Below are positions 35,581 to 45,371 of a stretch of DNA of 64,000 nt, one piece after another. Made by a program: the position numbers and the translations under genes. Within the stretch, counting starts at the first letter, position 1; each line of letters begins with the position of its first letter. Under the pieces are notes generated by a model. That model was not told the DNA's origin. It ran no database searches and was given only the letters and a program-made list of their open reading frames with translations. The DNA is from Streptomyces cynarae (GTDB taxonomy: Bacteria > Actinomycetota > Actinomycetes > Streptomycetales > Streptomycetaceae). The stretch is taken from assembly GCF_025642135.1 (NCBI RefSeq), contig NZ_CP106793.1, positions 5,114,001 through 5,178,000 on the forward strand. Reading direction: 5' to 3'.

Positions 35581-37568
35581 CCACGACCACCCTCGCCGTC
35601 CTCGTACCCCTCCTTCCGTTCCTCGGCGCGGCGGCAGGCCTGCTCCTCGGACGCACGGTCCCCGGATCGGTCCGCCCGCTCGCCGTCCTGCCGACCCTCG
35701 CCTCACTCGTCCTCGCCGTGCTGGTGGCCGCCCGCCAGGGCGGAGGCCGGGCCCTCGACGCCGCCACCGAGCTCACCCCCACCGGCTCGGTCCCGATCGA
35801 ACTCGCCCTGCACATCGACGGCTTCGCCGCCCTCGTCGCCGTCCTGGTCGGCACCGTCGCCACCTGCGTGCAGCTCTACTCGACGGGCTACCTGCGCGAC
35901 GACCCGCGCTACCCCTCCTACGCCGCTCTGGTCTCCCTGTTCACCTCCGCGATGTTCCTCGTCGTCTACTCGGGCGACCTGATCGTGCTGCTGGTCGGCT
36001 GGGAAGTCATGGGCATCTGCTCCTACTTCCTCGTCGGCCATTACTGGGAGACCCCGGAGGCCCGCGCCGCCTCCCTCAAGGCCTTCCTGGTCACCAAGCT
36101 CGGCGACGTTCCCTTCCTGATCGGGCTGTTCGCGCTCGCCACCGATGCCGGCTCCTTCCGCATCACCCACGTCCTCGGCGCCGTCGCGAGCGGCGGACTG
36201 CACCACCCGACCGTCGTCGCCCTGCTGCTCCTGGCCGGCGTGGCGGGCAAGTCGGCGCAGTTCCCGCTGCACACCTGGCTCCCCGACGCGATGGCGGGCC
36301 CGACGCCCGTCTCCGCGCTGATCCACGCCGCGACGATGGTCGCCGCCGGTGTCTACTTCATCGCCCGTCTCCTCCCGGTCTTCCAGGCCTCCTCGGCCGC
36401 CATGGTCGTCCTCGCCGTGATGGCCGCCGTCACCATGGCCGGCTCGGCGCTCGCCGCGCTCGCCCAGGACGACATCAAGCGCGTCCTCGCCTACTCGACG
36501 ATCGGCCAGCTCGGCTACATGACCGGCGCCCTCGCCGTCGGCGACCGCGGTGCCGCCGTCTTCCACCTCCTGTCCCACGGCGCCTTCAAGGCGCTGCTGT
36601 TCCTCGCCGCCGGCGTGATCATCCACGCCGCCGGAACCAACTCGCTGGCCGCCATGTCCCGCATGAGTGACCTGCGCGACCGCATCCCCGACGCCTTCTG
36701 GACGATGACCGTGGCGCTTCTCGCGCTCGCCGCGATCCCCCCGTTCTCCGGCTTCTTCTCCAAGGAGTCCGTCCTGGGCGCCGCCGAGCGCGTCGCCATC
36801 GGCCACACCGAAAACGCCCCCGGCGCCGCGGGCTGGATCGTGCTCGTCACCGGCCTGGTCACGGCTCTGCTCACCGCCGCGTACGCCACCCGGCTGTGGC
36901 TGCTCGCCTTCCGCGGCCACGGAGCCAAGGCCCCCGACCACGGCAAGCAGCCGCTGGTCATGAACGCCGTGCTGTGGGTGCTCGCCGCCCCGTCGATCGC
37001 GTTCGGCCTCGCCTACCGTGTCCTGCCCGACTGGTTCGACGGACGCTCCCTGACGCCGACACTCACCACGTCCGTCCTCGGCACGGGCCTCGCCCTGGTC
37101 GGCGCACTCGTGACCTACGGCGCCTGGCGGCACACCACCGCACTCGCGGACCGCGTCCCGCTGGGTGCCGTCGCAGCCCACCCCGAGGCGGACGCCGGCC
37201 TGGTCGAGGCCGAGGCCATCGCAAGCCACGTGCCCGCGTACGGCGACATCGCCTACGCGCCCGACCCCGCCGACCCGGGGCGCCTCCTGCTCGGCCCGTT
37301 GCACCGCCACGCGGCCGAGGGCTTCCACCTGGACGCCGTGTACGACTGGCTCTTCGTCCGTCCCGTCAGGGCCGGGGCGAGCCTCGTGCAGTTCCTGGAC
37401 CGGGAGGTCGTCGAGACCTACGTACGCGGCGCGGGCGCCGTGCCCCGCCTGCTCGGGGCCGCCGTGCGGCGCGCCCAGACCGGCAACGTGCAGACCTATG
37501 TGAGCGCGCTGCTCGCCGGCACCGTCGTCCTGGCGGTGGCCGCCCTCCTCGTCGCCACGGGAGCGTGA
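35577..37568 (+). CDS. nuoL: NADH-quinone oxidoreductase subunit L
   Basis: This large antiporter-like subunit (663 aa) has about 16 hydrophobic segments. Conserved features include [20 protein letters not shown] (TM5 Glu), [38 protein letters not shown] and [13 protein letters not shown]-terminal lateral-helix region ends near residue 655. The GTG start overlaps nuoK by 4 bp. Confidence 0.96.
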   Translation: MTTTTLAVLVPLLPFLGAAAGLLLGRTVPGSVRPLAVLPTLASLVLAVLVAARQGGGRALDAATELTPTGSVPIELALHIDGFAALVAVLVGTVATCVQLYSTGYLRDDPRYPSYAALVSLFTSAMFLVVYSGDLIVLLVGWEVMGICSYFLVGHYWETPEARAASLKAFLVTKLGDVPFLIGLFALATDAGSFRITHVLGAVASGGLHHPTVVALLLLAGVAGKSAQFPLHTWLPDAMAGPTPVSALIHAATMVAAGVYFIARLLPVFQASSAAMVVLAVMAAVTMAGSALAALAQDDIKRVLAYSTIGQLGYMTGALAVGDRGAAVFHLLSHGAFKALLFLAAGVIIHAAGTNSLAAMSRMSDLRDRIPDAFWTMTVALLALAAIPPFSGFFSKESVLGAAERVAIGHTENAPGAAGWIVLVTGLVTALLTAAYATRLWLLAFRGHGAKAPDHGKQPLVMNAVLWVLAAPSIAFGLAYRVLPDWFDGRSLTPTLTTSVLGTGLALVGALVTYGAWRHTTALADRVPLGAVAAHPEADAGLVEAEAIASHVPAYGDIAYAPDPADPGRLLLGPLHRHAAEGFHLDAVYDWLFVRPVRAGASLVQFLDREVVETYVRGAGAVPRLLGAAVRRAQTGNVQTYVSALLAGTVVLAVAALLVATGA

Positions 37569-37574
37569 GCCGGC

Positions 37575-39149
37575 GTGATCGATATCAGCGAGTCCGTGAT
37601 GCAGTTCCTTCTGGCATTCGTCGTCGTCGCGCCGCTCATCGGCGCGCTCGCCGCCCTCCTTCCCGCCCCGCCCGGACTGAAGGGGAAGTCGCCAGGGCAG
37701 GCCGTGCTGCGGCACGGCGTGACCGTCACCGGCGCGGTGCTCATCGCCGCGATCGCCCTCGCGCTCGGCTTCGACCACGACCACCCGTCGACGATGCAGG
37801 CCAGCACCGACATCAGCTGGATCCCCGCACTCGACGTGCGGATCCACCTCGGCATCGACGGCATCTCCCTCCCCCTTCTGGTGCTGACCGCGCTGCTGAC
37901 CTTCCTCTGCGCGCTCTACTCGTACTTCAAGATGCCTTCGGGCCCGTCCCCCAAGGCCTTCGTCGCCCTGCTGCTCGTCCTCGAGTCCGGCACGCTCGCG
38001 ACCTTCGCCGTCCTCGACCTGCTGCTGTTCTTCCTCGCGTTCGAGATGGTCCTCATCCCGATGTACTTCCTCATCGCCCGCTGGGGCGGCGAGGGCCGGA
38101 CCCGGGCCGCGTGGCGGTTCATCCTCTTCACGCTGCTCGGCTCCGTCGTCATGCTGCTCGGCCTGCTCCTGATCGGACTCAAGGCGGGCACGTTCGACAT
38201 GCTGGCACTCGCCACTGACAACGGCCGGTCGCTCACCACATCCGTGCAGGTCATCGCCGTTCTGGCGGTGGGGATCGGGCTCGCGGTCAAGGCACCGATG
38301 TGGCCGCTGCACAGCTGGCTGCCCGACGCCCACACCGCGGCGCCGACGGTCGGCTCGGTCCTGCTGGCCGGAGTCCTGCTGAAGATGGGCACGTACGGGT
38401 TCGTGCGGATCCTCCTTCCGGTGGCGCCCCAGGGCTTCCACACGTTCGCGCCGTACCTCGCCGCCTTCGCCGTCGTAGGGATCATCTACGGATCCCTCGC
38501 CTGCCTCGCCCTCGCCAAGCGAGGCGCGAAGGGCGACCTCAAGCGGCTCATCGCCTACTCCTCCGTCGGCCACATGGGCTTCGTACTGCTCGGCGTCGCG
38601 ACGACCACCCCGACCGGCGTCAACGGCGCGCTGTTCGCCAACATCGCCCACGGCCTCATCACCGGCCTGCTGTTCTTCCTGGTCGGCGCGCTGAAGGACC
38701 GCACCGGCACCACCGACCTCGACACCCTGGCCCAGAAGACCGGCGCCGCCCTCTACGGCAGGGCCCCCCGTCTCGGCGGCCTGATCGCCTTCGGCGCCGT
38801 CGCCTCGCTGGGCCTGCCGGGCCTCGCCGGGTTCTGGGGCGAGATGCTCGCGATGTTCGGCGCGTTCAAGCCCGCCGCCGACCTCAGCCGCCCCGCCTTC
38901 CTCACGTTCATGGCGATCGCCGCGTTCGGCACGCTGCTCACGGCCGCGTACATGCTCATCGTGGTGCGGCGCGTGTGCATGGGAGCCGTACCCCAGGAGA
39001 CTCCCGAGCTCGCCGACGTCCACACGTACGAGTTCGCGGCCTGGACGCCGCTCGTCGTCCTCACCGTCCTCGCCGGCCTGTGGCCCAGGGCACTCCTCGG
39101 CCTGACCGACCCGGCCGTGCAGCAGCTCCTCGCAGGAGGCACCCGATGA
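37575..39149 (+). CDS. nuoM: NADH-quinone oxidoreductase subunit M
   Basis: The antiporter-like subunit (524 aa) carries LLFFLAFEMVLIPMYFLIARWG (TM5 Glu), KAPMWPLHSWLPDAHTAAPT, DLKRLIAYSSVGHMGFVLLG and HGLITGLLFFLVG. These are the expected proton-channel residues of NuoM. It follows nuoL after 6 bp, and its stop overlaps nuoN by 4 bp. Confidence 0.96.
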   Translation: MIDISESVMQFLLAFVVVAPLIGALAALLPAPPGLKGKSPGQAVLRHGVTVTGAVLIAAIALALGFDHDHPSTMQASTDISWIPALDVRIHLGIDGISLPLLVLTALLTFLCALYSYFKMPSGPSPKAFVALLLVLESGTLATFAVLDLLLFFLAFEMVLIPMYFLIARWGGEGRTRAAWRFILFTLLGSVVMLLGLLLIGLKAGTFDMLALATDNGRSLTTSVQVIAVLAVGIGLAVKAPMWPLHSWLPDAHTAAPTVGSVLLAGVLLKMGTYGFVRILLPVAPQGFHTFAPYLAAFAVVGIIYGSLACLALAKRGAKGDLKRLIAYSSVGHMGFVLLGVATTTPTGVNGALFANIAHGLITGLLFFLVGALKDRTGTTDLDTLAQKTGAALYGRAPRLGGLIAFGAVASLGLPGLAGFWGEMLAMFGAFKPAADLSRPAFLTFMAIAAFGTLLTAAYMLIVVRRVCMGAVPQETPELADVHTYEFAAWTPLVVLTVLAGLWPRALLGLTDPAVQQLLAGGTR

Positions 39150-40645
39150 GCTCCCTCGTCCAGTCCGTCGACTGGCTGGCGATCGCACCACCCACCATCG
39201 CGGCGGCCGTCGGACTCCTCGTCCTCGTCGCCGACCTCTTCATCGACGAGCGGCACAAGGCCCTCCTCGGCTGGGCGTCCATCGCCGGACTGGCCGCCGC
39301 GATCCTCATGCTGCTGCCCCTCCTGGACGGCGACCGCGCCACCTTCTGCCTGACCGGCAGCCCGCAGGTGTGCAGTTACACGGCGGACCGTTTCACCCTC
39401 GTCATCCAGTTCCTCGTCCTCGGCGGCGCCCTCCTCGCCGCCCTGCTGTCGGTCACCGCGCTCAAGGACGCCAGGAAGGACATCCCCGAGGGGGAGTTCT
39501 GGTTCCTGCTGCTGTCCTCCGCCGCCGGTGCAGCCCTGCTGCCCGCCTCCCGCGACCTGGCCACCCTCGTCGTCGCCCTGGAGGTCGCCTCCCTGCCCGC
39601 GTTCGCCCTCGTGGGCATCCGGCACGGCGACAAGAAATCCTCCGAAGCCGCCCTGAAGTTCTTCCTGTCGTCCGTCACCGCGACCGCGGTCAGCCTCATG
39701 GGCATCAGCTTCGTGTACGCCTCCACCGGCACCCTGTACCTCACCCAGGTCGCCGACCGGATCCAGCACGTGAACGGACAACTCCACACGCTCACCCAGA
39801 CAGGCGTCGTCCTCACCCTCGTCGGCTTCGCCTTCAAGACGGCCGCCGTCCCGTTCCACTTCTGGGTGCCCGACACCTATGTGGGCGCGCCCCTCCCGGT
39901 CGCCGCCTACCTGTCCGTCGTCGGCAAGGCGGTCGGTTTCTCCGGCCTGATCCTCGTCACCGTCGTCGCCCTCCCGTCCTACTCCGACGCCTGGGGCCCG
40001 GCACTGGCCGCACTGGCCGCCCTCACCATGACCGTCGGCAACGTCGGCGCCCTGCGGCAGCAGGCCACGCGCGCGTACAGCGCGGTACGCCTGCTCGCCT
40101 GGTCCTCCGTCGGCCAGGCCGGTTACCTCCTCGTACCGATCGCGGCGGCCGCCTACTCCAAGGACGCCCAGAAGGCGATCGGCTCCACCGTCGCGTACGC
40201 CCTCATGTACGCCGCGGTGAACCTCGGCGCCTTCGCCGTGGCCGCTCTCGTGGGCCGTACCAGGGCACTGAACCGCCTCACCGACTACCGCGGCCTCCAC
40301 GCCTCGAACCCCCTCGCCGCGCTGCTCCTGGCGTTCTTCCTGCTGTGCCTGGCAGGCCTGCCGCCCGGCATCATCGGCCTCTTCGCGAAGGTCACCGTCT
40401 TCTCCGCGGCCGTCGACGCCGGGCTCGGCTGGCTGGCCGTGGTCATGGCGGTCAACGTGGTGATCGCGCTCTTCTACTACCTCCAGTGGACGGCCCTGCT
40501 CTTCCGCACCCCCGAGGGGGAGCCGGAGAAGCACCGCGTCCCGGCCCCGCTCACGGCCGCCCTCACCCTGACGGCCGTGCTGGGCGTCGCCCTGTCGGGA
40601 GCTCCCCAACTGGTGCTCCGCTTCTCGGCCACCGCGCTCTTCTGA
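39146..40645 (+). CDS. nuoN: NADH-quinone oxidoreductase subunit N
   Basis: The antiporter-like subunit (499 aa) has about 14 hydrophobic segments. TM5 Glu lies in LATLVVALEVASLPAFALVG, channel lysines in KTAAVPFHFWVPDTYVGAP, and RLLAWSSVGQAGYLLVP follows. It is the last gene of the ten-gene cluster, followed by a hairpin terminator. Confidence 0.95.
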   Translation: MSSLVQSVDWLAIAPPTIAAAVGLLVLVADLFIDERHKALLGWASIAGLAAAILMLLPLLDGDRATFCLTGSPQVCSYTADRFTLVIQFLVLGGALLAALLSVTALKDARKDIPEGEFWFLLLSSAAGAALLPASRDLATLVVALEVASLPAFALVGIRHGDKKSSEAALKFFLSSVTATAVSLMGISFVYASTGTLYLTQVADRIQHVNGQLHTLTQTGVVLTLVGFAFKTAAVPFHFWVPDTYVGAPLPVAAYLSVVGKAVGFSGLILVTVVALPSYSDAWGPALAALAALTMTVGNVGALRQQATRAYSAVRLLAWSSVGQAGYLLVPIAAAAYSKDAQKAIGSTVAYALMYAAVNLGAFAVAALVGRTRALNRLTDYRGLHASNPLAALLLAFFLLCLAGLPPGIIGLFAKVTVFSAAVDAGLGWLAVVMAVNVVIALFYYLQWTALLFRTPEGEPEKHRVPAPLTAALTLTAVLGVALSGAPQLVLRFSATALF

Positions 40646-40676
40646 TGACCCCCCGCACGCACGCGCGCGTGCACCC

Positions 40677-40706
40677 GGCATCCGGCACACGCGCGTGCCG
40701 GATGCC
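40677..40706 (+). terminator. Stem-loop terminator after nuoN
   Basis: A perfect 12-bp stem (GGCATCCGGCAC / GTGCCGGATGCC) with a 6-base loop lies 32 bp after the nuoN stop. Confidence 0.8.
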
Positions 40707-40867
40707 GCCGCCTCACCCGGACGGCCCACGGGCCCCGGAGCCCGCACCCAGGGAACTCGCGCCGCCCGCCTGGCGTTGACCAGTGCGGGAAGGTCCACTG
40801 AGAAGTGGAGTCGACAAGCAGTTCGCAGACAAAGGGTTCCCCTGCCGCACCACTTGGAGGGCGTACC

Positions 40868-41731
40868 GTGCACCGCCGGCACAACGGGCTCAGGACCGCA
40901 GTACTCCTCGGGGGACTGTCCGCACTCATCATCGCCATCGGCAGCTTCTTCGGGCGTACGGGCCTGATCGTCGCGCTCCTCGTCGCCATCGGCACGAACG
41001 CGTACGCGTACTGGAACAGCGACAAACTGGCTCTACGCGCGATGCGCGCCCGCCCGGTGAGCGAGTTCGAGGCCCCCGCCCTGTACCGCATGGTCCGCGA
41101 GCTCTCCAACCAGGCCCGCCAGCCCATGCCCCGCCTCTACATCTCGCCGACGGAAGCGCCGAACGCCTTCGCGACCGGCCGCAACCCGCGCAACGCGGCC
41201 GTGTGCTGCACCGAGGGCATCCTCCGGCTCCTCGACGAGCGCGAGCTGCGGGGCGTCATCGGACACGAACTCAGCCACGTCTACAACCGCGACATCCTCA
41301 TCTCGTCGGTCGCCGGCGCCCTCGCCTCGGTGATCATGTTCCTGGTGAACTTCGCCTGGCTGATCCCGGTCGGCCGCTCGGACGAAGACGACGGCCCGGG
41401 CCTGCTCGGCTTCCTGCTGATCATGCTCCTGGGCCCGCTCGCCGCATCCCTCATCCAGCTCGCCATCAGTCGCTCCCGGGAGTACGAGGCGGACGCGTCC
41501 GGCGCCCAGCTCACCGGCGACCCCCTGGCCCTCGCGAGCGCCCTGCGCAAGCTGGAGACGGGCACTCGGCAGCTGCCGCTGCCGTCCGAGCCGCGGATCG
41601 AGACGGCGAGCCACATGATGATCGCCAACCCTTTCCGTCCCGGCCAGGGGCTGTCCAAGATGTTCTCCACCCACCCGCCGATGGCGGAACGCATCGCCCG
41701 GCTCGAGCAGATGGCAGGTCGCCACCGGTGA
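40868..41731 (+). CDS. htpX: HtpX-like membrane zinc metalloprotease
   Basis: The protease (287 aa, the usual HtpX size) has two N-terminal hydrophobic segments, the M48 zinc motif HELSH (about residues 138-142), further hydrophobic segments, and the third ligand in [10 protein letters not shown]. It takes part in membrane protein quality control. I chose the GTG at 40868, with GGAGG 8 bp upstream, over an in-frame ATG at 40805 that has no ribosome site. The stop overlaps the next gene by 4 bp. Confidence 0.94.
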   Translation: MHRRHNGLRTAVLLGGLSALIIAIGSFFGRTGLIVALLVAIGTNAYAYWNSDKLALRAMRARPVSEFEAPALYRMVRELSNQARQPMPRLYISPTEAPNAFATGRNPRNAAVCCTEGILRLLDERELRGVIGHELSHVYNRDILISSVAGALASVIMFLVNFAWLIPVGRSDEDDGPGLLGFLLIMLLGPLAASLIQLAISRSREYEADASGAQLTGDPLALASALRKLETGTRQLPLPSEPRIETASHMMIANPFRPGQGLSKMFSTHPPMAERIARLEQMAGRHR

Positions 41732-42120
41732 AGACAGTCCTGAACGTCATCTGGCTCGTGCTGAGCGGCTTCTGGCTGTTCCTCGGCTACTTGTTCGCAG
41801 GCGTCCTGCTGTGCGTCACGATCATCGGCATTCCGTTCGGCATCGCTGCCTTTCGTATCGGTGTCTACGCCCTGTGGCCCTTCGGCTATACGACGGTCGA
41901 GCGCCGGGACGCGGGCGCGCCGTCCTGCATCGGCAACGTCCTGTGGCTCGTCCTGGCCGGCTGGTGGCTGGCCCTCGCCCACATCGTCACGGGCATCGCC
42001 CTGTGCGTCACCATCATCGGAATCCCGTTCGGCATCGCGAACTTCAAGCTGATCCCGGTCTCGCTGCTGCCGCTGGGCCGCGACATCGTGCCGACGGACC
42101 AGCCTTTCGCGACGCGCTGA
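41728..42120 (+). CDS. YccF-domain membrane protein
   Basis: The protein (130 aa) is built from two copies of the YccF repeat. Each holds a hydrophobic stretch ending in [12 protein letters not shown] (about residues 28-40 and 90-102). The GTG at 41728 overlaps the htpX stop, so the two are cotranscribed. The family's role is not known; it is an inner-membrane protein. Confidence 0.88.
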   Translation: MKTVLNVIWLVLSGFWLFLGYLFAGVLLCVTIIGIPFGIAAFRIGVYALWPFGYTTVERRDAGAPSCIGNVLWLVLAGWWLALAHIVTGIALCVTIIGIPFGIANFKLIPVSLLPLGRDIVPTDQPFATR

Positions 42121-42170
42121 CGGGTGCGGCAGCGGGGACGGACTCCGTATCGCCCGTCTGCGGCGCGGGC

Positions 42171-42193
42171 CGGTGGCTGCCGTCCGGCCACCG
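42171..42193. terminator. Possible terminator between convergent yccF-like and APC permease genes
   Basis: A 7-bp stem (CGGTGGC / GCCACCG) with a 9-base loop lies in the 93-bp gap between the two convergent genes. Confidence 0.45.
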
Positions 42194-42213
42194 CCCGCAG
42201 CTCGGCCCGGTGG

Positions 42214-43476
42214 CTACCGCCCGGACACCCACTGTCGTACGGCGTACGCCACCACGCCCAGGCCCAGCACACCCGCCCCCACGGCCATGGACACCCCGGG
42301 CAGCGCGAGTGCCAGCGTGACGCAGCCGAGGAGCCCGACCGCCGGTACGACGCGCGAAGCCGGCGCCGAACTCAGGGTCCAGGCGGAGGCGTTGGCGATC
42401 CCGTAGTAGGCCAGCACCCCGAAGGACGAGAACCCGATCGCGCCCCGCACGTCCACCGTCGCGGCGAGCGCGGCCACCACGGCACCGACGGCCAGCTCGG
42501 CCCGGTGCGGCACCTGGAACCGCGGGTGCACGGCGGCCAGGGCGCCCGGCAGGTGCCGGTCGCGGGCCATGGCCAGCGTGGTCCGGGAGACGCCCAGGAT
42601 GAGCGCCAGCAGCGAGCCCAGCGCGGCCACCGCGGCGCCGACTCGCACCACCGGCACGAGACCGGGCACGCCCGCCGCCCGTACCGCGTCGGCCAACGGC
42701 GCCGCGGTACGCCCCAGCCCGTCGGCACCCAGCACGGACAGCACGGCGACGGCCACCGCCGCGTACACCACCAGCGCGATGCCCAGCGCCAGCGGGATCG
42801 CGCGCGGGATGGTGCGCGCCGGGTCCCGCACCTCCTCGCCGAGGGTGGCGATCCGCGCGTACCCCGCGAACGCGAAGAACAGCAGCCCCGCCGCCTGCAG
42901 CACCCCGCCGGCCCCGCCGAAGCCGCCCGCGTCCAGCCGTGAGGCGTCGGCCGCACCGGACCCGAGACAGACGACGACAACGGATGCGAGGACGGCCAGC
43001 ACCACCGCCACGATCAGCCGCGTCAGCAGCGCCGACTTCTGCATGCCGCCGTAGTTCACGGCGGTCAGTGCCACCACGGCAGCGACCGCGACCGCGTGCG
43101 CCTGCCCCGGCCAGACGTACGCGCCCACGGTCAGGGCCATCGCCGCGCAGGAAGCCGTCTTGCCGACGACGAACGACCAGCCCGCCAGATAGCCCCAGAA
43201 CGCCCCGAGCCGCTCGCGCCCGTACACGTACGTGCCGCCCGAGGCGGGATACAGGGCGGCCAGCCGTGCCGAGGAGGTCGCGTTGCAGTAGGCGACAACG
43301 GCGGCGACCGCCAGCCCCACCAGCAGCCCCGACCCGGCGGCACGCGCCGCGGGGGCCAGGGCCGCGAAGATCCCCGCCCCGACCATCGATCCGAGCCCGA
43401 TGACGACTGCGTCCCCGACCCCGAGGGTCCGTCGCAGCCCCACGCCACCGGACGTCTGTGCCCCGGACTGTGTCAT
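42214..43476 (-). CDS. APC-family amino acid permease
   Basis: The permease (420 aa) has about 12 hydrophobic segments. The first helix holds the APC substrate motif IGLGSMVGAGIFAAL, and TM6 contains LLFFAFAGYARIATLGEEVRDP-like residues (FFAFAGYARIATLGEEV). ATG 43476 places the start correctly before TM1; the longer ORF to 43536 lacks support. The substrate is probably an amino acid or amine, otherwise unknown. Confidence 0.9.
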   Translation of the reverse strand: MTQSGAQTSGGVGLRRTLGVGDAVVIGLGSMVGAGIFAALAPAARAAGSGLLVGLAVAAVVAYCNATSSARLAALYPASGGTYVYGRERLGAFWGYLAGWSFVVGKTASCAAMALTVGAYVWPGQAHAVAVAAVVALTAVNYGGMQKSALLTRLIVAVVLAVLASVVVVCLGSGAADASRLDAGGFGGAGGVLQAAGLLFFAFAGYARIATLGEEVRDPARTIPRAIPLALGIALVVYAAVAVAVLSVLGADGLGRTAAPLADAVRAAGVPGLVPVVRVGAAVAALGSLLALILGVSRTTLAMARDRHLPGALAAVHPRFQVPHRAELAVGAVVAALAATVDVRGAIGFSSFGVLAYYGIANASAWTLSSAPASRVVPAVGLLGCVTLALALPGVSMAVGAGVLGLGVVAYAVRQWVSGR

Positions 43477-43659
43477 GGACCGAACCCTACTGAGCTGTGC
43501 AACCGGCGGCCGCCGCGGAGGCGTCCTCCCCGACAACGACGCGCCACGAACTAGAGAACGAGCGCGTGACCAGCAGAATCACACGACGTCGACGCATGAC
43601 ACAGCCTGGCCGGAGCAGGAACACAGCACAGGCACAGCGCGGAGAGGCAGGTTCACGGC

Positions 43660-43926
43660 ATGGGCATTGTCAGCTGGATCATCCTGGGGCTGTTGGCAGG
43701 CGCCATCGCCAAGTTCCTGCTGCCGGGCAAGGACCCCGGCGGCTTCATCGGTACGACCCTCATCGGCATCGCGGGCGCCTTCATCGGCGGCTGGATCTCC
43801 GCCCGCTGGCTGCACCACCCGATCACCAAGCACTTCTACGACGGCGCCACCTGGGCGGCCGCGATCGGCGGCTCGCTCGTGTTGCTGATCATCTACCGCG
43901 TCCTGTTCGGCGACTCCCGCCGCTGA
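43660..43926 (+). CDS. GlsB/YeaQ/YmgE family membrane protein
   Basis: This is a small (88 aa) stress-associated membrane protein with three hydrophobic, Gly-rich segments (WIILGLLAGAIAKFLLPG; GTTLIGIAGAFIGGWI; AAAIGGSLVLLIIYRVLFG). GGFIGTTLIGIAGAFIGG is typical of the transglycosylase-associated family. The name is historical and no enzymatic activity is known. It is divergent from the APC permease. Confidence 0.9.
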   Translation: MGIVSWIILGLLAGAIAKFLLPGKDPGGFIGTTLIGIAGAFIGGWISARWLHHPITKHFYDGATWAAAIGGSLVLLIIYRVLFGDSRR

Positions 43927-43960
43927 ACGCGCCCCCGAAGCCGCAGCCAGCAGCACAGAA

Positions 43961-43992
43961 GGGTGGGCACCTCGCGCTCCGGGTGCCCACCC
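43961..43992. terminator. Bidirectional stem-loop between GlsB-like and YajQ genes
   Basis: An 11-bp perfect stem (GGGTGGGCACC / GGTGCCCACCC) with a 10-base loop lies between the converging genes. Confidence 0.8.
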
Positions 43993-44010
43993 TGTGTCGT
44001 GGAAGGGGTC

Positions 44011-44499
44011 CTACCGGTAGTTCACGAACTGCAGGGCGAAGTCGAAGTCCTTGCCCTTGAGCAGCGCGATCACGGCCTGGAGGTCGTCCCGGCTCTTGGA
44101 GGTGACGCGCAGTTCGTCGCCCTGCACCTGGGCCTTGACGCCCTTGGGACCCTCATCGCGGATGATCTTCGCCACCTTCTTCGCGTTCTCCTGGGTGATG
44201 CCCTCCTGGATCGACGCGAAGATCTTGTACTCCTTGCCGGAGAGCTGCGGCTCACCGGCGTCCAGCGACTTCAGCGAGATGCCGCGTTTGACCAGCTTGG
44301 TCTCGAAGACGTCGAGGACCGCCTTCACCCGGTCCTCGGAGTTGGCCTGCATCAGGATCTTGTCGCCGGACCAGGCGATCGAGGCGCCGACGTTCTTGAA
44401 GTCGTAGCGCTGGGAGATCTCCTTGGCGGCCTGGTTGAGGGCGTTGTCGACCTCCTGCCGCTCGACCTTCGAGACGATGTCGAAACTGGAGTCGGCCAT
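44011..44499 (-). CDS. YajQ-family nucleotide-binding protein
   Basis: The protein (162 aa) has the full YajQ pattern: [20 protein letters not shown] at the start, [14 protein letters not shown], and the C-terminal [17 protein letters not shown] then FALQFVNYR. Homologues bind c-di-GMP or other nucleotides and some affect transcription or translation. The ATG at 44499 has AGGAGCCACAGG upstream. It is transcribed away from the tRNA-Tyr. Confidence 0.95.
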   Translation of the reverse strand: MADSSFDIVSKVERQEVDNALNQAAKEISQRYDFKNVGASIAWSGDKILMQANSEDRVKAVLDVFETKLVKRGISLKSLDAGEPQLSGKEYKIFASIQEGITQENAKKVAKIIRDEGPKGVKAQVQGDELRVTSKSRDDLQAVIALLKGKDFDFALQFVNYR

Positions 44500-44724
44500 G
44501 TCCTGTGGCTCCTTGTATCGGGATGGAACGGGCTGCGTATCGGCGTGCGGGAGCGCGGCCGCCAGGCCCGGCGTCGACCGGGCCGCATCCGCATAAGCCT
44601 AGCCACCCCCTCCCCTCGTGGTCGCCGATCTATCGGGTGGCGAAGCACCCCTCCGTATCAGGTATCGTTTACGTCGTTGCCAGGGAGCACCGCCGAAAAG
44701 CGGTCTCCAGGGCGGCAAATCCCC

Positions 44725-44805
44725 GGCGGTGTGCCCGAGCGGCCAAAGGGAGCAGACTGTAAATCTGTCGGCTATGCCTACCCAGGTTCGAATCCTGGCG
44801 CCGCC
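44725..44805 (+). tRNA. tRNA-Tyr (GTA)
   Basis: The 81-nt class II tRNA has a 7-bp acceptor (GGCGGTG/CGCCGCC), an anticodon loop CTGTAAA with GTA at 44759-44761, a long variable arm and T-arm CCAGGTTCGAATCCTGG. No CCA is encoded. Its 3' part is duplicated at 47336, marking an integration site. Streptomyces SLP1-type elements use tRNA-Tyr. Confidence 0.97.
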
Positions 44806-44808
44806 ACG
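44756..44808 (+). repeat. Left attachment-site copy (tRNA-Tyr 3' half)
   Basis: These 53 bp, from the anticodon loop through the acceptor end plus CACG, recur at 47336-47388 with a single mismatch (T to A next to the anticodon loop). This is the expected att core of a tRNA-targeting tyrosine recombinase. Confidence 0.85.
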
Positions 44809-44822
44809 CTAGTGGGAATCGG

Positions 44823-44849
44823 CCCCTGACCAGCAAGTTTGGTCGGGGG
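44823..44849 (+). terminator. Terminator after tRNA-Tyr, left copy
   Basis: A stem of CCCCTGACCA with TGGTCGGGGG around a 7-base loop is followed by TCGATCTTGTTT. The same structure is repeated at 47421-47447. Confidence 0.8.
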
Positions 44850-44908
44850 TCGATCTTGTTTGGGTCTACAGCCCGTCACTGTGATCCCCCGTGGCTCCCC
44901 GCTCGTTC

Positions 44909-44927
44909 TGGCACGCTTGTGGCACGC
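44909..44927. promoter_or_regulatory. Paired TGGCACGC repeats near the left att copy
   Basis: TGGCACGC occurs at 44909 and 44920, and a diverged pair (GGCACGC at 47508, GGTACGC at 47519) sits at the matching place after the right copy. Spacing of about one helical turn fits arm-type recombinase sites. The role is inference. Confidence 0.4.
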
Positions 44928-44978
44928 GCCGTGACCTTGATCACGCGGCTTGCTGAGGGAGCGGGGGGAGTCAGGCTG

Positions 44979-45371
44979 AAGGTTCCTACAGCGTTGATCG
45001 GTGCTCGGGTTGAGCGCACAGCGTTTGATCAGCAGGTTCGGCTGAGTCTCTGTGCCCTGGATCCGGACGAGGGGTACCGGCTGGATGCCGAGCTGGTATT
45101 GGAGACGCCGTTTCTCTTCCGGGACGCTGCTGGTGAGTGGCATGAGCTGGACCCCGGCACAGGTGTGAGCCTCGCCCCCGTTCTAGGGCTGTTCGGGCAG
45201 TCAGTGGTTACGGTCGATGTCCGCGACCGCGGTGTGTTGGTCATCGACTTCGAAGGCGGTGCAGGGCTCTGGGTGGGCCCTGACCCGGAGTTCGAGTCCT
45301 GGCACCTGACCGGGCACGGAATCGACCCCGTCATGGTCGGTCCTGGTGGCGAGGAAAGCTGGGAGCGCTGA
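44979..45371 (+). CDS. DUF6188-like protein
   Basis: This small soluble protein is of about 130 aa. The core reads VPTALIGARVERTAFDQQVRLSL, then ELVLETPFLFRDAAGEWHELDPG, and ends in GPGGEESWER. I recall this pattern as a Streptomyces family of unknown function (DUF6188). The start is uncertain: GGGGGGAG lies just before a CTG at about 44976-44979, while the open frame reaches back to 44856 across sequence shared with the att flank, which is not likely coding. It is the first gene inside the att-bounded interval. Confidence 0.6.
   Translation, partial: KVPTALIGARVERTAFDQQVRLSLCALDPDEGYRLDAELVLETPFLFRDAAGEWHELDPGTGVSLAPVLGLFGQSVVTVDVRDRGVLVIDFEGGAGLWVGPDPEFESWHLTGHGIDPVMVGPGGEESWER

Noticed and set aside
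35703..39191. A 1162-codon minus-strand open frame
   Set aside because: It is antisense to nuoL and nuoM, with Glu/Gly/Arg-rich shadow composition and no recognisable protein family.
44778..45143. Minus-strand ORF ending in SVAAPGFEPG
   Set aside because: Again a translation of the tRNA acceptor/T-arm complement. It overlaps the terminator and the DUF6188 gene and is not an integrase end.
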